From Ramazzottius varieornatus (Eukaryota > Tardigrada > Eutardigrada > Parachela > Ramazzottiidae), in NCBI GenBank assembly GCA_001949185.1, contig BDGG01000012.1, positions 1,630,035 through 1,694,034 of the forward strand: 64,000 bases of DNA. The letters are read 5' to 3'. Shown here one piece after another: positions 22,986-35,627 of this stretch. Below the pieces are notes generated by a model. It ran no database searches and had not been told where the DNA came from. It was given only the letters and a program-made list of their open reading frames with translations. Every line of letters begins with the position of its first letter. Position 1 is the stretch's first letter. The translations under genes were made by a program, and so were the position numbers.

Positions 22986-24771
22986 AGGTGCCGAAGTTGG
23001 ACGTTTTCCTTACCGATCTTTCAATTGCTCCGGATGTAGTAAAAATTTGCTGGCTCTCTTAGCACCGCAATTTATGAGGTTTATGATGAGGAAATTTATA
23101 ATCTGGTGTCGCGATGACCGCTAGTGTGCCGGATGGGTCAACGGAAGTGGATAAGCGGCCAGCAATGGTAAGTGCCAGTCGTTCGAACGTACGGTAACTC
23201 GCCGATATGTTGCAATTATTTCTTTCGAGCATACGTACATCCGGCAGTCTTCCGATTGATACAGTATGCATGCCTGTGCCGACACCCATTCAAGAACCGA
23301 AAATTATCATGGGCGCGGTCGGCGGTCCCTGAATGAGGTGTGATCATCCATGTCGCAGCATAAGAACCATGTTGAAAAGTCGTATCGCCGGACGTGTAAT
23401 TGAGTTTCAAATGGAGCAGATGTCCGAAGGACTTTTGTGCAGATGACCATTCGCTGTCTGTTGGTCATGAGCGAGCTCGAACCACCTACGGGATCAAAAG
23501 GCTAACATAGGGTCGGTTGGCACGCACCGCGTGCTTACTTAGTCTGGAGGTGTCTAGTCAAGCGACTTCCATCAGTCAAAGTGTGAAGTATAAACATGTG
23601 CAAAGTTTTTCGTAGTTATTAGGTAGTTCTGCTTGCTAAAAATGCTGGACGAAAATACGAGATGTGCAGTCAATTCAGATGACGGGCTCTTTGACGAGAG
23701 CAACCAGAGCTTGACCAATTTGCTTGGTTTCGTGCGGTTCCTAAGTATGTTACTATAATGCCGTCTGCGATTGTAAAAAAGCGTTTTCGGTTGTCGTAAT
23801 CCCTCGCGCTTCCCTTCCAGTATGGCTAAGATGCTTAACACGCACGGGATACGACGTGCTGCGGTCCTTGCGGACCTGTGGATACCTCGTCCAATCATTA
23901 CGGCTTGAGCAAGTAAACCGGAGTGTAAACTTTTCAGGCTGGAAGAATGTTCGAACAAAAAGCTGAAATGACATCGTAGGTTCGTAAATTGTTCATTTCC
24001 GACTGCAGAGCTCTTTCCGTCCTTACTTAAGCATGTCAAGAACCTCAAACAACATCCATGAAAGGTGGTCGGACACAAGCACTGGTCGCTGCATGCTGAA
24101 AAGCGATGAGAACCGAAGAACCATCACCTCAAGCTGCGGCGACGTTCGAACAAGCCGATACGAAGTTTACGCGGACACGCGGATGTAGACGACGAGAGGG
24201 AACGCGACGACCAAGGACGAGAAGCTTGACAAGCATGTGGAAGGGCCATCGCAAGGTTTGAAATACCTGCATGATATGTTTTCGGGTAACCGCTCTTTCC
24301 GTATCATTGGGACCTTTGAGCTCATTTTTGTGTGCTGTTCCAGGAGTAATCGGTTCTGGGATGCGTTTACTCGAAGTTCAAAGAGAAATCGTGAACGGTA
24401 AACTGGCGCCATCTACTGTAGGTCCTACAAAGCTTCGGATCCGCTTCGCTTCGGACGATCCGCTGCGCCAGGTTGGGCACCGAAATTTGAGCCTGAACAA
24501 AAATATTAGATTATTAATTTTAATGGCGTCAGTTTCTGCCTGTATCGAGACTCGGAGGCAGCAGGTGCTTTAAAGTGGCACACAGTCTATCTATGCACGT
24601 AGTATACGTTACCGATATCTCGAGAAGTTGGTCAGCATCTCTTTGAGCTATTGCGCTAATGGTGTTCTAGATCGTATGTAGCGTAATAGTCAGCATCATC
24701 GTCCATTGTTAACAATGTACCTTTATCTAACCATTATCTTGAGACCATCGTCATCCTTTCATCGTCTCTGA

Positions 24772-27700
24772 ATGCAGGCATCATCCGCACCTTCTAAATC
24801 ATCTTTAACCTCCTCCTTACCATCCCGCACGCGGTCCAAGATGCGCGAAGCACATCATTGGAGTCATAGTCTTTCGGATGTGGTTATCCTTGCTCACACT
24901 GATGGAAGTTTAGGCTTGACTATCAAAGGTGGAGCAGACTTCGGAGAGTTCCCATATCTAGGTGAGAAAATCCCCTATCTAGGTGTTTGACATATGACAA
25001 GTCGTGAAGGAAGATCAAACCAAGTTGGAACTCTGAGTATGCTGGATGTATCTATCAATTACATGTCCGAGGTAGCGCTCAAGAGTCGGCCACCTGCAAA
25101 CATGGGGTCTGCAATGTTGAAGGTTGTTGTGCAGTGACGACATTGAACGAAACTTGGTGTGACCGACTTACTTTATTTGCCTTGTATGCAGTGTTGTATT
25201 ATACTCAGCTGGGCTCTAACATGGCTTCTTCCGTAGGTGAACTACGTCAGGACAAGATTCGCTACCAAGATCCCCATGGTCCGCAGCTGCGTCAAGGGGA
25301 TGTTATTCTGGAAGTACAAGGCCAGAAAATTGCTGGATTTACACAACGCGATGTTGTTCTGTGGCTGAAGCATTGTTCCAGGAACGATAACCCAGTAGTC
25401 TTGCGATGTGTGTCATCGCCCCCGCGGGGTTCACCCCTGACTAAAGATTTAAAGGAATATCTAGCAGGCGGATTTCCGAAAGGCTCTCTCGATCACGAAC
25501 TACAGAATGCAATACGCGATAACCTGTATATGCGAACAGTACCCTGTACTACGCGAGAAAAAAGACCGGAAGAAATTAACGGGCAGGACTACTGGTTTCT
25601 GAACAGGGAAGAATTTATGGACTTGGAACGGGAAGGTCATCTGCTAGAGAGTGGATTGTATGGAGGTGAGTAGGCTTATCTTGGCGGAACTAGCTGTGAG
25701 CCCCAGGGATTCTTAATTAAGCTCAACAGGTTGTTCCGGTTGACAGTTGATTGTTGATTGGTTCGTGCGGGTTCTTTGGCAGCTGTATCTTCTGTTCTGG
25801 GTGTTGGCAGTTGCCAATCTCCGTCATCGAACCACAGATAACGCTGTTAAACGGTCAGTTTTATCGGGATATTGATGAAGGACGATTAGGTGAAGGCAGG
25901 GGAATGGTTGGACATTAGGCGTGAGGAATGTCGTTGCGTTTACTCACTGATATTACTCATAGATGTACTCCGATTGCTCTCACTTATGCAGTACTAGCTC
26001 GCAGGTGAGAAACGGTTGTTTGTATTTGTTTGTTTACAGGTAACTATTACGGAACACCGAAGCCCCCGCATACCCCCATGGACAGCAACGTCGAACGACC
26101 CATCGCCGAGATGATTCGTCCAGGAGGTTTCCCATCGTCCGAAGGGAAACGACGACGTAACCGGAGCAATGTGGAGGCTCTGTCGCCGGGTGCTTCCATC
26201 GAGTCAACGGAGAATCTCTTGACAGTGCTGGCTAACAAGCAGCCTGGCGTCAGTGGCTCGCGTTATGGGCCTGATAACGATGAGGAGACACCTGATAACG
26301 ACAGGCGAACAGAGATGGAACAGCAAGTCGAGCATGATCAACACTCGAACCATACCTTCCACGCGCCACAACGCAAAGAAGATGGCGGCCTGTGGGGCAG
26401 TATAGCTTCGCAGGCTGTGGCCAAAGCGCGCCATCACGACTCTGGTATGTATGTTTTGTTTTGTTGATTTGACACGCTTTTATGGGGACCATATTGGACT
26501 CTCAAATAAACCACAAGCTTCACTCTTAAAACAACACCATTAAAATAGCTCGCTTCATGGTGCGCCAAAATTACTGTCTGTCATTCAAACAAAGTAAATA
26601 TTGCCTAATGGCTTGAGACTGACTGAAGAACTGAAGCATCTGCGACCTGTTCGAAATGGCTTAGTCAAGTGTGGGGAAGAACATCTGTTTAGTTAAGAAA
26701 TGACCAATGGGGAACTTTGCAGGTCATCATTCGGAGGACGAACAAGGAAAACTGCACGACGAGCTGCCTTACGGCTGGGAACGCGTGGACGATCCGCATT
26801 ACGGAACTTACTACATTGACCATGTCAACAAGCGCACCCAGTTCGAACATCCCAATCCACCACCTTCCCATTCCCAAGTAAGCTTTTTTGTTTGTAGTAA
26901 GTGGTTGCCCGAAACGTGGAACTGAAGCTCGAGTTGGGCGTTGTGTTCTGTAGGAGACACTTCCGCTGCATAATGGCCATGGAACATACAGTTCTTCCAC
27001 TTTTCCGCGCAGTAAGAAGCGCTTGACAGGTAGTCCTGAGCGAGTACCCAAGTCCGCCAGCTCTAATGTCCCACTGAATGGTTACACGGCAGAAAGACAG
27101 ACCATCGTTACAACCGAACATCTTCGCGGCGAGTTCCACGATGTCGTTCTGATCAAAAGTACCCAAGGCTTAGGTTTCACCATCATTGGTGGAGAGAAGG
27201 AGCACGAAGGCCGGAAGTACCCCAATGCGGACAATGATGACGATGAAGACTTGGTCAACAGCGGCACCGTTCTCCAGATCAAGTCCATCGCGGAGGGTGG
27301 ACCGGCGCATCGAGACGGAAGAGTTCGACCAGGTAAGTGTTCTTACATCATAGGGCAAATGGGTGACCTCTCCGGCTGGCTTCTCTAATATCTTGTGTGA
27401 CAGGTGATGTGTTGGTGACGATCAACGAGCAGAATGTGCTGGGCTTCACACACGATCAGGTTATCGAGCTCTTTCAGCAAATTCAACCGGGCGAACAAGT
27501 GCGGATGCGTATCTGTCGCGGATACCCGTTGCCAGCTGACGCCGTGGATCCAAACGCCCAGGTACGGTAGCATCATTATTGAAGCTTCCGGCTTTACTTC
27601 ACATAAGTTGCGAAGAAGAATGAAAATTTGTCCGTCTATTACACCCGGAAACTCGATCAATTAACCGTAATTACGATTTCATAACTTCGGTCGTGAAAAG

Positions 27701-30700
27701 ACTGTTAAGCAGAGTTCTCTACTGAGGAAACCGGAGAATAATGAAAAGACTGTAATATGAGTAGAAAAAGAAGGTGTGGTCTTGAAACGCTTGACTACTC
27801 CTGTATTTCGTTAGATTATCACAACGGATACGATAACCGGGAGCTTGAGCCGCGCAAAGGCTCGGAGCTTCGTCAGTGCGCAACAGCAGCAGCGAATGAC
27901 GGAAGACACAAGCAATGATCAAGAAGTAGCTGAAGCTTTCGCCGAACAAGAAGGTCGCTCTTACACTGGGCCGATCTACCGCATCAACATCGTCAAAGCT
28001 GTCTCCGGCTTTGGCTTCAACATTGCCGAGACACCCGATGGTCAGACTATCAAGAAGATTTTGGACAAGAAGCGGTGCCAAGGACTGCTGGAAGGAGATC
28101 TTCTCGTCGAGATCAACGGCTACCCTGTCCGCGGTAAGTCTCTCCCAAAGTTCACTAGTTCTAATGAAGCAAAAGATCCACAGCTAGAGTTTTGAGTTTT
28201 CTTGTAGGTTTGGATCATACCGAGGTGGTCAATGTTCTGAAAGACGCCCCGATCGAGCAACCATCAGTTTTTCTGGTGCAACGTGCTCAGAGAATTGAAG
28301 GCCGCAAGGAGCAGCGAAGTAGTCGCTTCACGGGCCGTTCCAAAACACCCACCGCCGAAATGTACAAGTCTTCCGCCTCCACCGAATCTTCTCAGTCGGT
28401 CACCAAGCTCAAGCAACGATCCAAAGTATGTATTGAGTATCTTTAAAGATGGCACGAGTGTACATCGTCCTTCCGAAAGTGCTCCATTTGCAAGTCAGAT
28501 TGCTCAGTATAACGTCCAATCTGATCATTGTGGAACATTCTATGCCAAATTGCTCTCCTTTTCGAAAATTGATTGAATGAAGGGAAGGCCAAGGATAGGC
28601 AATGCAGAATGCTGCGTGCACTGAATATCGCTAATCCTATTTACCAGCTTCTTTTTGATTGTCTGGAAATTTGATCACATCTGTAGGGGGATGAAGGAAG
28701 AAATATTCGTAAGTCTGTCTTCCTATGTCTGAATGCTTTTCTGTGTTGCAGACACCGACGCCGCGCTCTGGTTCTTCCATCTTCAACTTTTTCCGCTCAA
28801 AGACACCCAAGCCCTTCAAAGAGAAAGATGAGATGGTGACGGTCGTCCAAACGTCTTCCGACATGAAGCCACGGTCCACTGAAACCGTTGTCACCAAGTA
28901 CCGTGACAGAGAACGCAGCCAGACGCCGGAGAAGTCCAAGTCACCAGCCACAGTCCTGGATGACAACGCTCAACAAGCCGAGTTCAAGCGCAATCAGTAC
29001 GCCTACTCTTCCATGACACGCATGGTTACGCCCTCGTTTATCCCCGCAAGCCAGTATGGCCGCAAGAACGCCGAACAAGAGCCCAGGTAGGATGAGTTAC
29101 TCAGATTTCGGACACCTGCATACATAAAGTTGGCGTCTCATGTTGGAGTACGTGTATGATACAGTTGCCACGGTTACCTGCATACATGTAGCTCATCGTG
29201 TGCTATAGGCTGCGCGTATGCAGGATCATGACGTAGGTTCAAGACGCGCTGTCATTTTCAACTGGTGTTTTCTTCAGGAGTGCGCCGCCAACCACGGGTA
29301 GGCAGATTGTAACGACAGAACGTACTGAAACATATGTTCGACCTGAGGTTGAAAGGGGGCCGATGAGGAACGGTGACAATCGGCCAACGCGGCTCCTACT
29401 GAACGGACAAGGTTTCGAGAATAGCTCGATGGTCTCCATTCCTACTTCCAGTGTTGTCGAAGGGGACAACGAGTCGCAACTCCACTCGCCACCTGGAGCG
29501 CTCGATCTCATCGTGACGCTCAAACGCGAAGAAGCCGGCTTTGGCTTCCGCATTGTTGGTGGCACCGAAGAACAGTCACAGGTATCTTTATGAAGAAATT
29601 TCGAGATAAAAATTTCGAAAAAAGTTCTGTCGAGATTTTGAGAATTAAAAGTCGTCGATCCTGCAGGTTGCGGTGGGCTTTATTGTCCCAGGTGGAGCAG
29701 CGGAAAGAGATGGTAGATTGCAAGTGGGTGATGAAATCTTGAACATTGATGGGATTAACGTCATTGGAGCCGAACATCGTCAGACCATTCAGCTGATGCA
29801 GAAGTCTTCGCAGAACGGGCATGTTACATTAGGTAAGGTTCCCTACATTGGGGTTGTCATTCTGTCACCAGCGATGATCGCCACCTTTATGGCTCTCTAG
29901 GGGTACGAAGGAGGATCAACTACACGGCAATGACTTCGCAGCCTCGCGACATCACGATTCGACGACAACCCAACGAAGGTTTTGGGTTCGTCATCATCAG
30001 CAGCATGGCTAGAAACCCGCAAGCTGCTGGGACATACGGTACCAATGGCATTCCTACTAGCTACCCAGTCCTGGGTAGGATACTGGAAAACTCGCCGGCT
30101 GAGCATTGTGGGCAACTTCACGTCGGCGATAAAATTCTTGCAGGTTAGGTCTGATAAACATGAGTACATATTCGGACCTATTCTGACAACCGTGTTCTCT
30201 TCTACAGTAAACGGTCATGATGTTTTACAAATGCACCATTCAGAGATTGTCCAGATGATCAAAGACTCTGGAACGTCGGTTAAGTTGACCATCCTGCCGC
30301 AGTCTGTTGGAATACCCGGTTAGGCCTTCATTTTTCCATTGACCGTCTTGGACAGTTTAGGTGTGACGTATCTGTTTCCACACAGATGATGCTAGCACGA
30401 TATCGGCCAATTCACAGCAGCGCCAAGAAGACTTGGGACACGTTGAACCCGACGCAGCCTATGTTCCGTACATCTCGCAGCCCGGCACTACAGCCACGGC
30501 TCGCGTCGAGTATTACTCTATCCAGTTGGAGCGTGGACCTCGCGGCTTTGGCTTCAGTAAGATAGACATTCCTTACTCGCTTCCAGTCAGCCATTTCTTA
30601 ATGCTCTTGATCCTCGTGGCAGGTATTCGAGGTGGCAAAGAGTTCAGCAGCATGCCATTATTCGTCCTCCGAATAGCCGAGAATGGACCAGCCGCCAACG

Positions 30701-31214
30701 ATGGTCGTCTACGTGTTGGGTAAGGTTTCTACCTTCAAATCATTCTTCTGGTCGTGCCTCATAGCTTGGCGGTGTTTCGTTTAGCGACGAGATCATGGAA
30801 ATCAATGGTGTCAGTACCAAAGACTTCACCCACAGTGAAGCCATTGAGTTGATCCGGCAAGGTGGACAAGATGTCCGCTTGCTGATTAAGCGAACGGCCA
30901 ACAGCGGCATCCTCAACATGGCTTCCGCTACGTCCCCGCAAGCTCCCAGTGCTCAGTCCCACAGCAATACACCGGCATCCAGGCAGTACGTGACTGATAG
31001 CTCCAACAGCAATAGTAACTACGCCACATACGCTTCGCCTTCTTCCTTCGGCTACTTTGCTGGCCTTACATCGCCTTCTACGCAAAGCTTCCCACCAGCA
31101 CAATACAGCCAACAAGGGGGTCAACCCACCACCCATCTGCACAGTACCAGTCAGGTCTTCAGTAGCCATAGTAGTCAAAGCCCAGTTCGGACATATTATC
31201 AACCTTACAAGTAA
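24772..31214 (+). CDS. MAGI: MAGI-type membrane-associated guanylate kinase, inverted order
   Basis: Sixteen phase-consistent exons: 24772-24961, 25237-25665, 26040-26444, 26723-26877, 26954-27332, 27404-27561, 27815-28133, 28208-28425, 28752-29086, 29278-29581, 29667-29832, 29901-30143, 30208-30318, 30386-30556, 30623-30719 and 30785-31214, about 1369 aa. Domain order is MAGI-specific: PDZ0 ([19 protein letters not shown]), a short guanylate-kinase-like domain ([28 protein letters not shown]), one WW domain ([20 protein letters not shown]), then PDZ1 (GLGFTIIGG), PDZ2 (GFGFNIAET), PDZ3 (GFGFRIVGG), PDZ4 (GFGFVIIS) and PDZ5 (GFGFSIRGG). MAGI proteins assemble adherens and tight-junction complexes. 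The usual first WW domain is not found. The start is uncertain: ATG at 24772 overlaps an acceptor-like TGCAG, and MREAHHW at 24841 is an alternative. Confidence 0.95.
29117..29226. repeat. Intronic element with repeated ACCTGCATACAT and inverted GTATGCAGG
   Basis: In the MAGI intron between 29086 and 29278, ACCTGCATACAT occurs near 29117 and again near 29177, and its complement GTATGCAGG closes the segment near 29218. The same core forms a hairpin in a SOD-repeat gene intron at 39079-39132. Confidence 0.4.
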
Positions 31215-31918
31215 AGTAGTATAATTATGTCAGTTTAAGTTTTAACCTGACCTTGTTACTGTTGATATGTTTTATATCTCTTCTGTTGTCTCAGTTCGAT
31301 TTTTGGTTCTACTATTTTCTCATTTAAGCTTGCTGTTTTATCGTTTGAATACACCAGAAATTCGAGCAATATTATGTTTTTGGACCAATAAGTTGCTTTT
31401 GGGTTTTGATCTGTTGTTTTTTGAGACTTGTGTGAATGTTTTCCGGCTATTGTTCTGACAGGTAACTGAAGCAGCTTCCATTCTTTGAATTTTTTGGGCA
31501 GCTGAATGCTGCTCTGGCCCGTTTTTTGGTCAAATTCTGACCCACTGGTTGCTCTGCTAGAAAATCAAAGAAGATTTTGCTAATTTTTACTATTGTAGTT
31601 ATTCGTACTGTACAGCGACGATTCATAAAGCCCCTTGCTGGTTTCTCTCAGTCTCTGCATGTTCAACTCGTGAAAACATACACGCTTGCTTCGCAATTTA
31701 TTCCACTACGATTCCAAGACTCAACAACATAACAAACAAGAATTGCAAAGGTATGCCGGTACTGGGAATATGTTCACCGAAGAGCAGTAAAAACCAAGAA
31801 CATGACTCATCTACCAAATTCCGCGCGAAGAATATTCTGTGATGAAACCCAGGATCATGTACAGAGAACCTAAGAAGTAAAACTATTTACATGTGACGAG
31901 ACTCTTCGTCAAAACAGT
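31215..31918. other. Convergent 3' region of MAGI and the first GH65 gene
   Basis: T-rich on the + strand after the MAGI stop (31260-31480), consistent with 3' UTR. No supported gene. Confidence 0.6.
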
Positions 31919-34900
31919 CTATTGTGAGTTGCGAGGACGAATGATGGATTTTTCGATCGGTATGGCTAGAGCATGACCAGCGCGGGACAGATCGTAGACG
32001 TTTCCGGTTTCTGTACGGAACTCCAAAGTGGGCGCCATCGAGCTCTTGTTAACGGTCCTAATCGTCATCGTGTTCTGACTGAAGTCGAACGTCATGTCGA
32101 ACTGATATCCTAAATGCTTGTAGCCAACAAGGCTCCACGTGGTTGTCTTTGGTAAAGGATGAGGATGTAAGGTGATGTAGTCTTCACGTATCCGGATGCC
32201 TCCATATCCGTTGATCACAGCCTGTAGGAACCCTCCCATACCGGTCAGGAAATTCAGACAACCTTCGCCATTACTGCATTCAGACCACACCCCAAACGGT
32301 TCGACGATATTCTCGTAGTTTTTCTCGAAGAGAGAGTTGGCTTCTTTCAGGTCCTCGAGCTCCAGGTACCCGACAGCGAACATGCCCCACGTCATGGCTG
32401 GTCCAGCGAGATCCGTCACCTATGATATTCCACTTTCAGAGTTAATCAGTATTACAGCGAAAAAGTGTTTTATACCTTGCGATACATTTCCAGGTCGTTT
32501 CGTCGAAGTTCAGCTGACATTTCCATATCTAGCGGGTATCCAAGCAGGATGACGTCGGCCTGTTTGATTTCCGGAACCTTCACAATACTCTTCGGGTGGA
32601 GAATTCCGGGCGTGAAGCCGTTGAATTCAAGATGGTACTCTTTGCCGTGTGAAACTCCTTTGGGCATGACTAGTCTCTTTGCCGTGCTCAGCCATCGCTC
32701 GTTGTCGGGGTGAGAGTTACCGGTTATCTTGAAAATGTATGCGGGTAACCTAAATGAAAAGACGTCAGAGATGAAATTTAAATTTCACAGTTTCCTTTGC
32801 AGCAATCTTCACGTACTCAAGTGCGAGTTTTGCCACATAATTGGTGTACACGGAATCGTCGACCGGATGATGGTACTCATCGGGTGGCATCACGTCTGCA
32901 AACGAAGAGAAAATAAATTTGTGACTCACGCGAAGATCGGAATGGTCGGAGCACTTACCACGAATGTGACATTCGCCGTCAGGGTCAGTGCATGTGCTTC
33001 GACTTTGCCAGAATCGAGCCATCTCTATCGCCATCTCTTCCAGCCGTAGATCTTGAATGGCTTTCATCTTATCGTCGATAACGTAAAGGAGCTGCCTGAC
33101 TGCAAAGGCAATGTCGCCGGTTATGTGAACCTCGTAGTCCCCGGAGAAAGACCAAGGAGACGTTTCCTTGCCTATAGTGGAACAGTAATTACTTACCAAA
33201 TTATTTAAACAGCCGTAACATATCCTTGAAAAATTCTTCTTATACAGTACAACCACTGTTTGTGCGGCTTGCTTACCGGTAAATGCCGATTCCCAAGCGA
33301 ACCTCGCTCCTTCATGCCCCGTTAACTTCGCGTTCGCTTTAGCTTCATCCAGCATCGCAACTCGATATTCAAGGATGATCTTCGCCATGTCCGGATAAAA
33401 GTTCAAAATGGGCGGATACTGAAATTAGAATAGATCTAGAATGGAACTGAGTACGAAGTCGGACTGTGTTCAGAAACAAGAACCCGGCGAACGGAACGTG
33501 CAAGATCGTTGTCCAGACTGGCGCACTTCTTGGTGATTATTGGCTGAAAGCGTGCGCCAATCAAGATAAGAGGACAAACTCGTACGCTTCGTCTTCCGGC
33601 TTCCAAAATGATGACTGTGGTTTTGAGAGATCAACGTAAGGACTAACCATCCACGTTTCGGTGTCCCAGAAAACATGTCCGGAGTAGTTGGTGTTGACAG
33701 ATCCTCGAGCAAGACCGCCTGGACTCAGGCCGATATATCGGTGTCCGCTTCGCTCCTTGTTATGAAGGGACGACAGCATGTAATACAGACTACCATTCAA
33801 GGCCTGCGCCAGCTGGAAGTTTTCCTTAGGATCCACGTCGATCCTACCGTTGTTCCAGTAGGAACTCCATCTATCGACATGGGCTTGTCTTATTTCTTGG
33901 TAGGACAAGTCGAGGTACTGTTTGGCGGCCTGAAGAGCAAGAAGAGATGAATAGATGATTGTGGACATTCTTCTAGGTTAAATCAATATTTGAACAGCAA
34001 AAAATGCTCACTTGGAGGTTCTCGTCGAATGACGACCCGATGAATGCATACATGTGTACATTGGTCTCACTACCTGGTTCAAGGGACACGTTTCTCAAGG
34101 TCGAGTTCCACAGCAAGGATACCGGCGAAGGATCCATTTCCGATGCTTCCGGCGACTTGGTTTTTCCGTCGGCACGTTTGAAGGTAATTTCCGACTTGTT
34201 ACTGTTGGAAAACGACGACGGTAAAAATGGTAGATGGAAGTCAGTGGACAGGCAGAAGCTTACCTGGTAAGAGTGAAGGTATCCGTGGGTGCGAAGTCTA
34301 TGTCCTCGCTCAGAAGCTGTTCTTCGTTGAGATGGTTCTTGAAGGTTATGTCCAGACGTTTCTCCTTGTCATTTCCATCGTTTGGTCGGACGAAGGAAAT
34401 ATGAGAAACCAGTAAGTTATCGTTGTCCCGATGAGCGAACACTTCCCGCTTCACCGCGAGGGAAGGGTTCTCGTATTGCAAAGTTTCAGTGAAGACACCT
34501 GAAACAAAGAACCTTGGGCTGATAGAATATCCATCTAACAAATTTCCCAACGCTTTTAATCTACCTTCACGTGTGTTGAGCTCGAAGGTTTGACTGACGA
34601 GTTTCGCCGATATTTTTGCGTTAAACGCAACCAAGGAAGGGATTCTGGCGCGACTACTCTTTGTTCCTTGGCCGTCGTACAGGCCGTTCATGTGGACCCA
34701 CGGCGTGTTTACCATGGTAGCGATGTAGCCGTTTCCGACTTCGGGCATGTATTTGACTGGCGGAAGGCTGAAAAATCCCGGGGAATGATTGCTCGTTCAT
34801 AAGGAAAAACCAGACATGTTCATACCTTTTCGACTGGAAGAGCCAGGGAGAACGTGACCAGTGGATATCGGCCGGCAGGTTGGCCACAGGTTCGTCCATT

Positions 34901-35627
34901 AGTGCGGGACTGGGTGCCGGCTTGTCGGTAGCACTACAGCTGGAAAAATGGCACCTCGGTTGGAGGATAAGTCTTCGTTTAGAAATCACTCCATCCTCCG
35001 AGCCGAAACTTCGACGTCGTCCTCTCTGATTACTCTGTCCATTACGATGACCAGAGAACAACTGGCTGGAATGGCGTGGGAGTTTACCGGAGGCGTCATT
35101 GGTCATTCCCGACAAATCCTTGATGGTCGGTTGCCATAGATTGTTTGATTTGCCGTTTCGTTCGGCGTTGGCTTTGAACCAGGCTAACGTGAGAATCGGC
35201 AGCACTGGCCATCTTTGCTCTACGTACACAAATCAACAATCAATAGATGTTCGAAGCGATTGGCGCATCCTCCCAGCCATTTACAACGAAGATCTGCGTC
35301 ACTTGAGAAAATAGCCGGTATCACGAGGCGTTAAGTAACTAGAGTTCAATGCGCAACAAGAAAACCTGAAAGAGTTCTGCAAATCAAGCCATACAATCAA
35401 GGGACAGCAGACTGTACACACTACAAACCAGGGAGAAAAACTCCGAAGAAGACTCGTCATCGTTTTCAGGAATATTTGACAGTTCTCACGGACTCTACCA
35501 TATCAACCAAGAAACGTCATATCTTACCTAAGGAACTGTTACAATCCAAAGGCTCCCCATCCGTTTCCTTCTTACATAAATCGTCATGAAGGCTCTGATC
35601 AGGTTTCAGGACCAGCGCGGTGGCCAT
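31919..35627 (-). CDS. PGGHG: Glycoside hydrolase family 65, PGGHG/ATHL1-like glucosidase, single unit
   Basis: Exons 35627-35528, 35219-34826, 34767-34565, 34498-34264, 34201-34012, 33929-33648, 33418-33277, 33171-32959, 32895-32817, 32749-32476 and 32419-31919 join in phase, about 870 aa. The catalytic fold is recognised from MPEVGNGYIATMVN, HVFWDTETWM, GARFAWESAF, DVMPPDEYH, QADVILLGYPLD, GPAMTWGMF and FLTGMGGFLQAV. All three acidic residues expected for activity are present: Asp in FWDTETW, Glu in PPDEYH, Glu in VWSECSNG. The mammalian enzyme removes glucose from glucosyl-galactosyl-hydroxylysine of collagen. The first exon (MATALVLKPDQSL) is inferred from phase alone. It is followed by a short hydrophobic stretch (WPVLPILTLAWF) that could be a signal-anchor, and by a basic RGRRR site. 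Confidence 0.9.
33484..33559. repeat. Dispersed intronic repeat, copy B, with TGGCGCAC/GTGCGCCA arms
   Basis: In an intron of the first GH65 gene. It starts CGGCGAACGGAACGTGCAAG and has TGGCGCAC (about 33519) and GTGCGCCA (about 33552) as inverted arms, like copy A. Confidence 0.55.

Larger units (their letters stand above)
17330..24771. other. Gene-poor region of 7.4 kb
   Basis: No gene with a recognisable domain. It contains one serine-rich exon candidate (21138-21584), a C-tract near 20863-20872, repeat copy C (22905-22985), and scattered frames of 60-170 codons that show no motif. It may hold 5' exons or regulatory DNA of MAGI, whose first certain exon starts at its right edge. Confidence 0.5.

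Noticed and set aside
23572-24078. 168-codon minus-strand frame in the gene-poor region
   Set aside because: No motif, no splice partners, Ser/Leu/Arg-biased composition as expected for a chance frame; no transposase signature seen.
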